Of a stretch of DNA of 64,000 bases, positions 34,763 to 43,702 are shown one piece after another. The translations under genes were made by a program, and so were the position numbers. The stretch comes from an uncultured Treponema sp. (GTDB lineage: Bacteria > Spirochaetota > Spirochaetia > Treponematales > Treponemataceae): assembly GCA_947166355.1 (NCBI GenBank), contig CAMVDX010000008.1, positions 33,773 to 97,772 of the forward strand. The letters run 5' to 3'. Within the stretch, counting starts at the first letter, position 1; every line of letters begins with the position of its first letter. Below the pieces are notes generated by a model. That model had not been told where the DNA came from. It did no database searches and was given only the letters and a program-made list of their open reading frames with translations.

Positions 34763-36895
34763 ATGGAATTTACAGTAAAGCATTCTCTGCCAGGGCGGAT
34801 TCGTATCCGCTATGATAAATCAAAAATTTCTAAGCGACAGGCTGCCCTTGCCCACAGTCTGCTTTCTGTTCAGGAAGGAATGACAGATGTTTCTGTGAAC
34901 TACACAACTGCTTCCTTCCTCATTTATTACGATACAAAACAATTATCTGAAAAACATATACGTGCCTATTTTATGGCGCTTTCTGACAAATATCTTAAAA
35001 ATCAGGAAATGCTGGAGTGTGTTGAAGAGCCACAGGAAGAAGAAAGCCTTCTTTTTGATCTTGCCTGCATGACAGCCTGGCATTACTTCAAGCAGATTTT
35101 GCCGCTGCCAGTAAGACTTGCCTTACGAGTCTGGTCGCTCGGTCCACGAATTTTAAAGGGCGTTGAGCAGGTTGCGACAGGTAATGTCTTTAAATCTGAA
35201 GTACTTGATGCTGCAGCTATTTCCATGGCACTTATTACCGGGGATACAAAGACTGCTTCAAATATCAATTTTCTGTTGAATATCGGAGATACAATCGAAG
35301 AGTTTACAAAAAAGAAATCTTATTCTGACCTTGCAAATCGTCTGCTTTCTCAGAATGACCAGGTACAGCTGGTTACTAAAAATGAAAAGGGCGAGACGGT
35401 AGAAAAATCTGTGCCGCTTTCCTTTGTAAAAAAAGGAGACCTGGTTGCGGTACGTACCGGAAGTGTAATTCCTGTGGATGGTGAAGTTATCCGTGGGGAA
35501 GGGCTTGTAAATCAGGCGTCAATTACCGGGGAGCCTCTTGCGGTTGAAAAGCGGGAAGGGGCTTCTGTTTTTGCAGGAACTGTGGTTCAGGAGGGTGAGC
35601 TTTTTATTGAAGTTCGTGCAACTGGAAGTCAGACAAAGGTTCAGAATATTCTGACGATGATAGATAATTCGCAATCACTCAAGGTTTCGTCCCAGGTTCG
35701 ATCAGAGCATTTGGCGGATTCACTTGTGAAATATAACTTTTTGCTTTCACTGGCTGTCTTTCTTGCAACCGGAAATATGACAAAGGTGATGGCAACTCTG
35801 ATGGTAGATTATTCCTGCGCGATGAAGCTGGCTTCTCCTATTGCAGTCTTGAGTGCAATGAAGGAAGCAGCAGAAAATGGAATAATCGTAAAGGGTGGCA
35901 AATTTCTGGAAGAAGCCTCTCTGGCAGATACAGTTGTTTTTGATAAGACAGGTACACTGACTGCGGCTACACCACAACTGTCTCGTATAATGACTTTTGG
36001 CGGACGGGAAGAAAATGAAGTGCTTGCGACTGCGGCCTGTCTTGAAGAACACTTTGCTCATCCTATTGCGACAGCGGTTGTTCAGGCGGCAAGCCAGCGC
36101 GGACTTCTGCATCCGGAAGAGCATGCAAAGGTTGAATACATTGTGGCTCACGGAATTGCAACAAAACTGCATGGCAAGAAACTAACTATCGGTAGTCGTC
36201 ATTTTATTTTTGATGATGAAAAAGTAAAAGAGCCGGCAGGGCTGGAGAACATCCAGAAAGAAGCAATAGAAAACGGCGAATCACTTTTGTATCTTGCAGA
36301 AGAAAAAGAATTGATTGGCATTTTTGCAATTAATGATCCGGTTAGAAAAAATGCTCCTGCAATCATCAAAAAGCTTCATAAAAGCGGAGTGCGTAATTGC
36401 GTAATGATTACAGGTGATGACGAAGGGGCTGCCCGTAATGCCGCAAAAATCACAAAGATAGATCACTACATTTCGCGTGCTTTACCAGAAGATAAATTTA
36501 AATATATAGAAGAACAAAAGCGCCTGGGCCATAAAGTAATTATGATTGGTGATGGAATAAACGATGCTCCGGCTCTTGCCGCAGCCGACACAGGAATTGC
36601 CATGGGGGACTGTGCTGATATAACTGGCGAAACAGCAGACATAATCTTGTCTAGCGAAGACGGACTTGACGGTCTTTATAAAACCCGCCTGCTTGGCACA
36701 AGGCTAATCGAAAAAATCGATACAAATAACCGCGGTATAGTTGCGGTAAATACAAGCTTTATGCTGCTGGGGCTTCTCGGAATTATCTCGCCTTCTATGG
36801 CGGCAATCCTGCATAACGCTTCGACAATTGCCTTCAGCGTAAATGCTATGAAGCCGGTGCTTCCGGTTGTTCAGTCTGGCGAAACTACGGTCTAA
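34763..36895 (+). CDS. Heavy-metal translocating P-type ATPase
   Basis: A 710-residue P1B-type ATPase. Residues 1-60 form a ferredoxin-like HMA_2-type domain without CxxC. Then come membrane helices (about 100-180), the actuator ITGEP (254-258), the transmembrane metal site SCAMKLASP (351-359) instead of the common CPC, the phosphorylation site DKTGTLT (394-400) and the hinge GDGINDAPAL. The site resembles CtpC-like pumps associated with Mn2+ or Zn2+ rather than Cu+; the metal is unproved. It exports cations from the cytoplasm. The small upstream protein and the HMA-like protein downstream are probably accessory. Confidence 0.85.
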   Translation: MEFTVKHSLPGRIRIRYDKSKISKRQAALAHSLLSVQEGMTDVSVNYTTASFLIYYDTKQLSEKHIRAYFMALSDKYLKNQEMLECVEEPQEEESLLFDLACMTAWHYFKQILPLPVRLALRVWSLGPRILKGVEQVATGNVFKSEVLDAAAISMALITGDTKTASNINFLLNIGDTIEEFTKKKSYSDLANRLLSQNDQVQLVTKNEKGETVEKSVPLSFVKKGDLVAVRTGSVIPVDGEVIRGEGLVNQASITGEPLAVEKREGASVFAGTVVQEGELFIEVRATGSQTKVQNILTMIDNSQSLKVSSQVRSEHLADSLVKYNFLLSLAVFLATGNMTKVMATLMVDYSCAMKLASPIAVLSAMKEAAENGIIVKGGKFLEEASLADTVVFDKTGTLTAATPQLSRIMTFGGREENEVLATAACLEEHFAHPIATAVVQAASQRGLLHPEEHAKVEYIVAHGIATKLHGKKLTIGSRHFIFDDEKVKEPAGLENIQKEAIENGESLLYLAEEKELIGIFAINDPVRKNAPAIIKKLHKSGVRNCVMITGDDEGAARNAAKITKIDHYISRALPEDKFKYIEEQKRLGHKVIMIGDGINDAPALAAADTGIAMGDCADITGETADIILSSEDGLDGLYKTRLLGTRLIEKIDTNNRGIVAVNTSFMLLGLLGIISPSMAAILHNASTIAFSVNAMKPVLPVVQSGETTV

Positions 36896-36904
36896 GGATT
36901 GCTT

Positions 36905-37219
36905 ATGGAATATCGCTATTTTCCCGGTCGTCTGCGATTCCGCGACCCCGTTCTCCGCGATTCTGACATCAGAAATGCAGCCCTCGAAGTTGTCCGACTA
37001 ATCTGTCCTCAGGCAGAAATCTCATACAAGGAAAGTACGGCAAGCATTCTGGCAATATATCCGGAAGTTGCTGTAAACCCCGACGCACTCAAGCCGCTTC
37101 TGCCTCTTCTTCTAAAAATAGAACCAAAAATCCGCTTTTATACACCAAAGAAAAAAGCGGACATTCTCGCAGGAATTGCGGAAATAAAATCACAAGTTGA
37201 AAAAATACAAAGTCAATAA
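36905..37219 (+). CDS. HMA_2-like accessory protein of the metal ATPase
   Basis: A 104-residue protein starting MEYRYFPGRLRFRDPVLRD, which parallels the N terminus of the ATPase (MEFTVKHSLPGRIRIRYD) and has the same beta-alpha-beta layout. It has no cysteine pair, so direct soft-metal binding is unlikely. ATG 36905 is chosen over a TTG two codons earlier. The gene follows the ATPase by nine bases and may deliver or gate the metal. A recent duplication and release of the ATPase's own N-terminal domain is possible. Confidence 0.7.
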   Translation: MEYRYFPGRLRFRDPVLRDSDIRNAALEVVRLICPQAEISYKESTASILAIYPEVAVNPDALKPLLPLLLKIEPKIRFYTPKKKADILAGIAEIKSQVEKIQSQ

Positions 37220-37233
37220 AAAGGAAGATAACA

Positions 37234-37836
37234 ATGAGTAAAACAATTTGGGATAGATTTGCGCCGATTTATTCTCTGGCGATGAAGTCGCAGAAAAATA
37301 TTTATGATTATATGTACAAGCACATTGCAGATGCTGTGATGGGTAAAAAGGTTCTTGAGCTTGCAACAGGACCGGGCCTTATTGCAAAGCATGTAGCCTG
37401 GTCTGCAGAAAGAATTACAGCAACAGATTTCTCTCCGGAGATGATAGAGCAGGCAAAGAAAGGAAAAGTTCCTTCTAACGTTGTTTTTGAAATTGCTGAT
37501 GCCAGCGACCTGCATTATGAAGACAAGTTTTTTGACGTTGTGATTATTGCAAATGCTCTTCATGTAGTGCCGAATCCGGAAAAGGTTCTGGCGGAAATTG
37601 ACCGCGTGCTGGTGAACGATGGCCTGCTTATCTGCCCAACCTTCATTCACCGTTCAGCAGAAAAAAAAGAAAACCTGTGGACAAAAATTTTAAAACTTGT
37701 TGGAATTCATTTTGCCCATCAGTGGACTGCAGAAGAGTTTACCAGCTTTATCGAAAACAATGGCTGGAAAATTACTGCAAGCAAAGTAATTCCAGGACGT
37801 ATAGATTTATTTTATGCAGAATGTGTGAGGAAATAA
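37234..37836 (+). CDS. Class I SAM-dependent methyltransferase
   Basis: A 200-residue methyltransferase with motif I VLELATGPGLIAKHV (about 34-48), motif II ATDFSPEMIEQA and motif III region DVVIIANALHVVPNPEKVL. It resembles UbiE/menaquinone-type and small phospholipid methyltransferases; the substrate cannot be named. It is 14 bases after the HMA-like gene and three before the next gene, so it belongs to the same operon as the metal ATPase. Confidence 0.85.
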   Translation: MSKTIWDRFAPIYSLAMKSQKNIYDYMYKHIADAVMGKKVLELATGPGLIAKHVAWSAERITATDFSPEMIEQAKKGKVPSNVVFEIADASDLHYEDKFFDVVIIANALHVVPNPEKVLAEIDRVLVNDGLLICPTFIHRSAEKKENLWTKILKLVGIHFAHQWTAEEFTSFIENNGWKITASKVIPGRIDLFYAECVRK

Positions 37837-37839
37837 AAA

Positions 37840-38451
37840 ATGACAAAAGCAGAAAAAATACTGGAAAGTAAGACCTTCCTGAAAAATGAAATCGAAAAAG
37901 AGATTCCTGGTAACAAGAGTGCAAGAGTCTGGCAAAAGTCTAAGGAAAAACTTGATACTTTTTTCACAAGCTACGGAGAGCTTCCTAAAGGAATTGCGGC
38001 CCATACAGACAACTTTATTTTTCCTTCTGCCGCAATTTACCTTTCGCTTAAGGAAGAAGCTCCTGATAAAGCCTTTGAAATTATGAAGAATACAATGAAA
38101 AAAAAATCTATGAAAACTGGGAACAGCCTTGCTAAAATGACAAGAATTCCCGGTTTTAAAAAGTTCTTTTTGAAAATGTGGGATTCAATGAGTCGGAAAA
38201 TGTTTGGTGAGACTGCTGGTTTTAAGAATATATTTTATAATTGCCCGAAAGGTGAGTTCCGCATGGATATTACTCAATGTCCTTACAATAAATATCTTAC
38301 AGAACTTGGCTGTCCGGAGCTTACACAACTTTTTTGTGACAATGATATTTACACATATGGAAATCTACCTGGCTTAAAGTTTACAAGAACTAAAACTCTC
38401 GGAACCGGTGGTGATTGCTGCGATTTCAAGATGGAAATTATTAATAGATGA
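37840..38451 (+). CDS. L-2-amino-thiazoline-4-carboxylate hydrolase-like protein
   Basis: A 203-residue protein. The C-terminal half carries KGEFRMDITQCPYNKYLTELGCPELTQLFCDND and TLGTGGDCCDFKM, the cysteine-rich pattern of PF14196 proteins (ATC hydrolase family). The original family enzyme opens a thiazoline ring to give S-carbamoyl-cysteine, but most members have unknown roles. It overlaps the operon end, after the methyltransferase. Five conserved cysteines could bind a metal, which would suit the metal-transport operon; that is inference. Confidence 0.7.
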   Translation: MTKAEKILESKTFLKNEIEKEIPGNKSARVWQKSKEKLDTFFTSYGELPKGIAAHTDNFIFPSAAIYLSLKEEAPDKAFEIMKNTMKKKSMKTGNSLAKMTRIPGFKKFFLKMWDSMSRKMFGETAGFKNIFYNCPKGEFRMDITQCPYNKYLTELGCPELTQLFCDNDIYTYGNLPGLKFTRTKTLGTGGDCCDFKMEIINR

Positions 38452-38587
38452 TTGGGCAGGTGAAGTAGTGCCAGACCGCATCGAATAGATGTATGCGGAG
38501 TGTGAAAGGAAATAACTATCAGTAAAACTTGTCAAATCTTCCGCCGGTAACTATAATTTAAAAAGAGTTATACGGGAGAATAAAAAA

Positions 38588-39538
38588 ATGATTTTGACAA
38601 ATGAAGAATTAAAAAAGATTTATTTTGGTGCTTACGAGTTTGAAGAAATGGAAGATGGATATATCCAGGCCTTTCAGTATTCAAAAAAGCAGATAGAATA
38701 TTTCAAGAATGCCTTTGATTTCTGGTATGAACGCTGTACAGCATCAACTTCAAAAACACTTGAGTTTACTACAGAAGCCCGCAAGCTTTCTTTTGAATAT
38801 AAAATCATATGGAAGGGGTCGCCTGATTCCTTTGAAATTACAGTTGATGGTCTTGTAACCGGAATTAAATATGTGAAAGATCTTATGGATACCGGCACCA
38901 TTCAATGGGAACTCCCGGAAGGTGAAAAAAAAGTAGTAATCTATCTTCCAGCCGATGCCACAGTTTTGATCAGAAAATTTTCGATAGATGCTAAGGTTGA
39001 ACCTGCCGTTAAAGGCGAAAAGGTTTTGTGGCTTGGAGATTCAATCACTCAGGGCTACGGTCCGCTCAGATCATCATGTACTTATGTTAGTGTTGCTAAC
39101 AGATTATTGAATTATGACATCATCAACCAGGGAATTGGCGGCTATATTTATGATAAAGGTTCCCTGATGAAAATGGAAGATTATAATCCGGATAAGATTA
39201 TTGTTGCCCTCGGAACAAATCAGTATGGCGATAAAGATATGACCAAGGTTGAAGAATATTACAAGACTTTGATAGAAATCTATGGCAAGGATATTCCAAT
39301 TCTTTGTATTTCGCCAATCTGGAGAGGCGACTCTGTAGAAGGGCTTCCAACTCTTATGGCTTTCTGTGAAAAAGTAAAAAAGATTGCCGGCCAGTATAAA
39401 AATGTCCGCATCGTTGACGGAATGAAAATGGTTCCACATCTTTCAGAATATTTCTTAGACAATCTGCATCCGAACTGCTTTGGCTGTGAAGTCTACGGAA
39501 GAAATCTTGTTGAAGAGATAAGAAGAATAGGTTTCTGA
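38588..39538 (+). CDS. Two-domain SGNH/GDSL hydrolase (carbohydrate esterase-like)
   Basis: A 316-residue protein with an N-terminal beta-sandwich (about 1-140) and a C-terminal SGNH hydrolase domain (about 145-316). Block I is WLGDSITQGYG (Ser nucleophile), GIGG is block II, ALGTNQYG is in block III, and DNLHPNCFG supplies Asp-x-x-His. This layout matches two-domain carbohydrate esterases/lipases (SsfX3-like). There is no signal peptide, so cytoplasmic deacetylation of imported oligosaccharides is plausible beside the xylose isomerase gene. TATAAT (38557) and a GGGAG ribosome site precede it. Confidence 0.85.
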   Translation: MILTNEELKKIYFGAYEFEEMEDGYIQAFQYSKKQIEYFKNAFDFWYERCTASTSKTLEFTTEARKLSFEYKIIWKGSPDSFEITVDGLVTGIKYVKDLMDTGTIQWELPEGEKKVVIYLPADATVLIRKFSIDAKVEPAVKGEKVLWLGDSITQGYGPLRSSCTYVSVANRLLNYDIINQGIGGYIYDKGSLMKMEDYNPDKIIVALGTNQYGDKDMTKVEEYYKTLIEIYGKDIPILCISPIWRGDSVEGLPTLMAFCEKVKKIAGQYKNVRIVDGMKMVPHLSEYFLDNLHPNCFGCEVYGRNLVEEIRRIGF

Positions 39539-39567
39539 TTTAACGATTAATATTTCAGTTTAGTAAA

Positions 39568-39636
39568 TTGATTTGAGCTATTCCTTTTTTTATTATGTTA
39601 GTATATACTAACTGTTATAAGTTAGGCAAAACTAAC
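39568..39636 (+). promoter_or_regulatory. xylA promoter with two GTTAGT boxes
   Basis: TTGATT (39568-39573) and TATTAT (39591-39596) are 17 bases apart. A perfect palindrome GTTAGTATATACTAAC (39597-39612) covers the expected transcription start. A second box, GTTAGGCAAAACTAAC (39621-39636), lies 24 bases further on. Confidence 0.8.
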
Positions 39637-39661
39637 AATATAAAAAAATAGGAGGCTCAAA

Positions 39662-40984
39662 ATGAGCGAGTTTTTTAAGAACATCCCTCAAATTAAGTTT
39701 GAAGGAAAAGATAGCAAAAACCCATGGGCATTCAAGTATTACAATCCTGAATTGACAATCATGGGCAAAAAGATGAGCGAACATCTTCCATTTGCAATGG
39801 CCTGGTGGCATAATCTTGGCGCAAACGGTGTTGATATGTTCGGTTCAGGCACTGCGGATAAGTCTTTTGGTCAGACTCCGGGAACTATGGAGCACGCAAA
39901 GGCAAAGGTTGATGCCGGTATAGAGTTTATGAAGAAGCTCGGAATCAAATACTACTGCTGGCATGACGTTGACCTTGTCCCGGAAGATCCAAACGACATC
40001 AATGTAACTAACAAACGCCTGGATGAAATCTCGGACTACATCCTCGAAAAAACAAAGGGAACTGACATAAAGTGTCTCTGGGGAACTGCAAACATGTTCG
40101 GTAACCCTCGCTTTATGAACGGTGCAGGCTCTACAAACTCCGCAGATGTTTACTGCTTTGCTGCTGCTCAGGTAAAGAAAGCGCTTGAAATTACTGTAAA
40201 GCTTGGCGGTCGCGGTTATGTATTCTGGGGTGGCCGCGAAGGTTATGAAACTCTTTTGAATACAGATGTAAAGCTTGAACAGGAAAACATTGCAACCCTC
40301 ATGCACATGGCTGTTGATTACGGCCGTTCAATCGGCTTTAAGGGAGATTTTTACATCGAACCTAAGCCAAAGGAGCCAATGAGCCATCAGTATGATTTTG
40401 ATGCTGCAACTGCAATCGGCTTCCTCCGTCAGTATGGCCTTGATAAAGACTTTAAGTTGAATATCGAAGCAAACCATGCTTCACTTGCAAATCACACCTT
40501 CCAGCACGAGCTTTGCATCAGCCGCATAAACGGAATGCTTGGTTCTGTAGACGCTAACCAGGGAAATCCAATTCTTGGCTGGGATACAGATAACTTCCCT
40601 TGGAATGTTTACGACGCAACTCTCGCCATGTACGAAGTTCTCAAGGCCGGTGGTCTTACAGGCGGCTTCAACTTTGACTCAAAGAATCGTCGTCCTTCAA
40701 ATACCTTCGAAGATATGTTCCACGCTTACATCATGGGAATGGATACTTTTGCTCTTGGTCTTATTAAGGCTGCAGAAATTATTGAGGACGGAAGAATTGA
40801 CGGCTTTATCAAAGAAAAGTATTCAAGCTTTGAAAGCGGAATTGGTAAGAAGATTCGCGACAAGCAGACAACTTTAGAAGAGCTTGCTGGCCGTGCCGCA
40901 GAAATGAAAAAGCCATCTGATCCAGGTTCAGGCCGCGAGGAATACCTGGAAGGAGTTGTGAACAACATCCTCTTTCGCGGATAA
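39662..40984 (+). CDS. xylA: Xylose isomerase
   Basis: A 440-residue enzyme of the family II xylose isomerase type, converting D-xylose to D-xylulose. Visible landmarks: [15 protein letters not shown] near the N terminus, YYCWHDVDL with the catalytic histidine, [30 protein letters not shown] (metal ligands and lysine) and [17 protein letters not shown]. Length is typical. AGGAGG precedes ATG. No xylulokinase gene is in the window; the next genes are pyrimidine and nuclease genes, an unusual context. TetR-type boxes rather than a XylR operator lie in its promoter. Confidence 0.97.
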   Translation: MSEFFKNIPQIKFEGKDSKNPWAFKYYNPELTIMGKKMSEHLPFAMAWWHNLGANGVDMFGSGTADKSFGQTPGTMEHAKAKVDAGIEFMKKLGIKYYCWHDVDLVPEDPNDINVTNKRLDEISDYILEKTKGTDIKCLWGTANMFGNPRFMNGAGSTNSADVYCFAAAQVKKALEITVKLGGRGYVFWGGREGYETLLNTDVKLEQENIATLMHMAVDYGRSIGFKGDFYIEPKPKEPMSHQYDFDAATAIGFLRQYGLDKDFKLNIEANHASLANHTFQHELCISRINGMLGSVDANQGNPILGWDTDNFPWNVYDATLAMYEVLKAGGLTGGFNFDSKNRRPSNTFEDMFHAYIMGMDTFALGLIKAAEIIEDGRIDGFIKEKYSSFESGIGKKIRDKQTTLEELAGRAAEMKKPSDPGSGREEYLEGVVNNILFRG

Positions 40985-41016
40985 ATATCTGGATTAAAAC
41001 AGGAAGGTGAACAGTT

Positions 41017-42906
41017 ATGGATTTAGCAGAAATCGATGAAAATGGAAAAGGCTTACATTTTTTTGGAAAGACAAAGGTTGAGCGGCTGGAGAAAATTGAA
41101 GGCCAGCCTAACGTATATCTTTTACAAACAACGATAGAGCTTGAACGGCCGAATCAGGCAGTGCCAAAGCCCGGCCAGTTTTATCTTATCCGAAGTGCTA
41201 AATCCGCTGTTCACTATAACAGACCCATCAGTGTTTATCATTCCGAAGAGTGGACCAGCAACGAGGGGAAAAAGAAAGTTCTTGTTCAGTTTATGATTCT
41301 TGAAAAAGGTCGTGGAACCGGCGAACTTTGCCACATGACTCTTTGGGATGATATTTCTGTGATAGGGCCGCTTGGAACTCCATGGCCTTTGGAAGAATGC
41401 CGGGAACTTGCAGAAAAAAATAAGGGACATGCAAAAATCTGTATTGTTGGGGGAGGAATTGGAGTTGCACCTGTTGCGAATCTCGCATCCAGTCTCCCTG
41501 ACGGTTCTTATGATTTTTATGCGGCTTTTAAGTCCGGCTCATACGGGCTGGAAAGGGTTTATGCAAAACGGCTTGAAATTACTACAGACGACGGCTCCTG
41601 CGGGCGTTGCGGTATGCTGCCCTGTGCCCTTACAAAAGAAGCCGTGCAGTCCGCCGGTTACGAGCTGATACTTGCCTGCGGTCCGACTCCGGCTCTAGTT
41701 TATGTTCAGAAGCTTGCAGCTGAGCTTGGAATCAAATGCTATATCAGCATGGAGCACAGAATGCTTTGTGGTCTTGGGGCCTGTCTTGGCTGTACGATTG
41801 AAACAACAAAGGGGCTTAAGCGCTGCTGTAAGGACGGTCCTGTCTTTGACGCTACCGAAGTTATTTTTGATCCGCCAACGCCTCGCCACCAGCCCCTTGC
41901 AGCCAATGAAGAACCTGACTTGAGTGTGGAGATAGCAGGTGTTCACTTTAAAAATCCTACAATTGCCAGCGGCGGAACCTTTGCCTTTGGTCAGAATTTC
42001 CGCGGGGTCAGCGATGTAGCAGCCTGGGGCGGAATTGTTTCCAAGGGAGTTACTCTTGAGCCTCGCGAGGGAAATCATGGAGAGCGCAGTCTTGAGGTTG
42101 CTGGCGGAAATATGAATTCTATCGGGCTTCAAAATCCGGGAATTCCTTATTACATAGAAAATCTGCTTCCGGGAATGATTGGCCTTGGCCCTGTTGTAAT
42201 CACAAACCTTGCCGGAAGTGATATAGAGTCTTATGTGGAAGGTGCAAAGCTTTTGGATAAGACAGATTGTGACATGATAGAGCTTAACATCAGCTGCCCG
42301 AATATTAAGGCTGCGGGGCTTGCCTGGGGAATGAGTGCCGACACTGCTTATTATTGTGTGTCGGCCGTTCGTGCGGTTACCAAAAAGCCACTTATGGTAA
42401 AGCTTTCTCCAAATGCGGCTGATAACCGTCCTATTGCAATTGCCTGTATAAAAGCCGGTGCCGATGCTATCAGTTTAATAAATATGATTCACGGAGTTGC
42501 AATTGATATTGATAAAGGAAAGCCTTTCTTTAATAATGTTCATGCAGGCTATTCCGGTCCGGGTCTTAAGCCTCTTGCTCTTCGCATTGTTTATGATGTA
42601 GTGCAGGAAATAAATAAGCTGCCTCCGGAGCAAAGAGTGCCTGTAGTTGGAATAGGAGGAATTTGTACCTGGCAGGATGCTGTAGAGTTTATTATGGCTG
42701 GTGCCAGTGCAGTAGAAATAGGACAGGCTAAGTTTACCAATCCGAATGTAGCTATTGATATTCAAAATGGCTTGCGTACATTTATGAAGAGTCACGGATA
42801 TCATAACCTTTCAGAAATGAGGGGAATTGCACAGGTTGCCCGTCACAATAAAGCCCACACAGATGAAAAGGGCCGTTTTGCAGATTTACATGCAATGATG
42901 AAATAA
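41017..42906 (+). CDS. Fused dihydroorotate dehydrogenase: electron-transfer (PyrK) and catalytic (PyrD) parts
   Basis: A 629-residue protein. Residues about 10-285 form the PyrK-like flavin/iron-sulfur subunit with an NAD/FAD loop (CIVGGGIGVAPVANL) and the [2Fe-2S] cysteines in CGLGACLGC...KRCCKDGPVF (about 250-275). Residues about 300-629 form class 1B PyrD: FKNPTIASGGTFAFG, ELNISCPNIKAAGLAWG with the catalytic cysteine, and a flavin-binding GIGGI segment. In most bacteria these are two proteins forming a PyrD2K2 complex that oxidises dihydroorotate with NAD+. It starts 32 bases after xylA and is followed by an exonuclease gene. Confidence 0.9.
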   Translation: MDLAEIDENGKGLHFFGKTKVERLEKIEGQPNVYLLQTTIELERPNQAVPKPGQFYLIRSAKSAVHYNRPISVYHSEEWTSNEGKKKVLVQFMILEKGRGTGELCHMTLWDDISVIGPLGTPWPLEECRELAEKNKGHAKICIVGGGIGVAPVANLASSLPDGSYDFYAAFKSGSYGLERVYAKRLEITTDDGSCGRCGMLPCALTKEAVQSAGYELILACGPTPALVYVQKLAAELGIKCYISMEHRMLCGLGACLGCTIETTKGLKRCCKDGPVFDATEVIFDPPTPRHQPLAANEEPDLSVEIAGVHFKNPTIASGGTFAFGQNFRGVSDVAAWGGIVSKGVTLEPREGNHGERSLEVAGGNMNSIGLQNPGIPYYIENLLPGMIGLGPVVITNLAGSDIESYVEGAKLLDKTDCDMIELNISCPNIKAAGLAWGMSADTAYYCVSAVRAVTKKPLMVKLSPNAADNRPIAIACIKAGADAISLINMIHGVAIDIDKGKPFFNNVHAGYSGPGLKPLALRIVYDVVQEINKLPPEQRVPVVGIGGICTWQDAVEFIMAGASAVEIGQAKFTNPNVAIDIQNGLRTFMKSHGYHNLSEMRGIAQVARHNKAHTDEKGRFADLHAMMK

Positions 42907-42918
42907 GAGGAGGCTAAT

Positions 42919-43542
42919 ATGTCGGATAGTTTTCAACTTTCTTTGTTTGATGATGAGCCGGAAGAAGAAAAGAGCCTGGACTATATTGCCATAGATTTTG
43001 AAACTGCCAATCAATATGGGAGTAGTGCAATTTCTGTTGGCCTGGTTCGTTATATAAATGGTAGGGAAGCTGATAATATCTATGAACGTATTTGTCCTCC
43101 TACAGATTATTTTGTTCAGGAATGGATAGAGAAGATTCATCACCTTACTTATGCTGATGTAAAAGATTGTCCTAAGTTTCCTGAAGTCTGGGATGGAAAA
43201 ATTATCCCATTTATTGAAAAAACACCGGGCCTTCCTCTGGTAGCTCATAATGCAAAATTCGATATGAGTGTAATCTGGGATGCCTGCAATTATTATCATC
43301 ATAAGCTGCCTGGCTACAATTATTTTTGTTCACTTCAACTTTCGAAAAAAGTCTGGCCCGAGTTTGAAAAGCACGCATTAACTTTTCTTGGGCAGAAATT
43401 CGGAATAGAATACCTTGCTCACGATGCACTTGAAGATTCAAGAACCTGCGGCCTTATTGTAAATCTGGCTGCACAGAAAACAGCCTGCCGCACTGTAGAA
43501 GAGCTCCTTAAAAAGTGCGGATTAAAGCTCGAAAGAATATAA
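42919..43542 (+). CDS. DnaQ-like 3'-5' exonuclease
   Basis: A 207-residue protein. After a short acidic N terminus (DDEPEEEK) comes YIAIDFETANQYGSSAISVGLV (ExoI motif DxE, about 25-27), then PLVAHNAKFDMSVIWDA (ExoII) and HDALEDSRTCGLI (ExoIII with the HxxxxD pattern). These define DEDDh exonucleases related to the epsilon proofreading subunit. It probably trims DNA or RNA 3' ends; the polymerase partner is not shown. AGGAGG lies before ATG 42919. It is the third gene of the xylA transcription unit. Confidence 0.85.
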   Translation: MSDSFQLSLFDDEPEEEKSLDYIAIDFETANQYGSSAISVGLVRYINGREADNIYERICPPTDYFVQEWIEKIHHLTYADVKDCPKFPEVWDGKIIPFIEKTPGLPLVAHNAKFDMSVIWDACNYYHHKLPGYNYFCSLQLSKKVWPEFEKHALTFLGQKFGIEYLAHDALEDSRTCGLIVNLAAQKTACRTVEELLKKCGLKLERI

Positions 43543-43654
43543 AAGAAAAGAGCCGTCAGTTGGCAACCTGACGGCTCTTGAAGTAGATTAACAACAAACT
43601 TTATTAAATTTATAAGAGCAAAAAGTATACGACATACTGTTAGTAATAACTAAC
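43540..43654 (-). ncRNA. Candidate ~115-nt regulated small RNA
   Basis: A strong minus-strand promoter (TTGACT-N17-TATTAT) with TetR-type boxes should start a transcript near 43654. It would end at the hairpin 43548-43579 followed by a T-rich tract (CTTTTCTTTTAT). No gene lies in this direction before the terminator, which leaves a ~115-base RNA. A 15-codon frame starting with MSYTFC is present but has no ribosome site. Both neighbouring genes converge on this region. A small RNA, or the surviving promoter of a lost gene, are the options. Confidence 0.5.
43548..43579 (-). terminator. Strong intrinsic terminator
   Basis: AAGAGCCGTCAG and CTGACGGCTCTT pair over 12 bases around TTGGCAAC. On the minus strand it is followed by TTCTTTTAT, so it terminates minus-strand transcription best. 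On the plus strand it may also help end the xylA-pyrKD-exonuclease transcript. Confidence 0.85.
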
Positions 43655-43696
43655 AAGTCTATAATATACTAGATTTGTAGGTTAGTCAAGACTAAC
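43639..43696 (-). promoter_or_regulatory. Minus-strand promoter with two GTTAGT boxes
   Basis: Boxes GTTAGTAATAACTAAC (43639-43654) and GTTAGTCAAGACTAAC (43681-43696) are near-perfect palindromes. On the minus strand TTGACT (43684-43689) lies in the second box, TATTAT (43661-43666) follows after 17 bases, and the first box covers the transcription start. It is the same arrangement as in the xylA and ECF promoters, although no gene follows. Confidence 0.75.
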
Positions 43697-43702
43697 TAAA
43701 TA

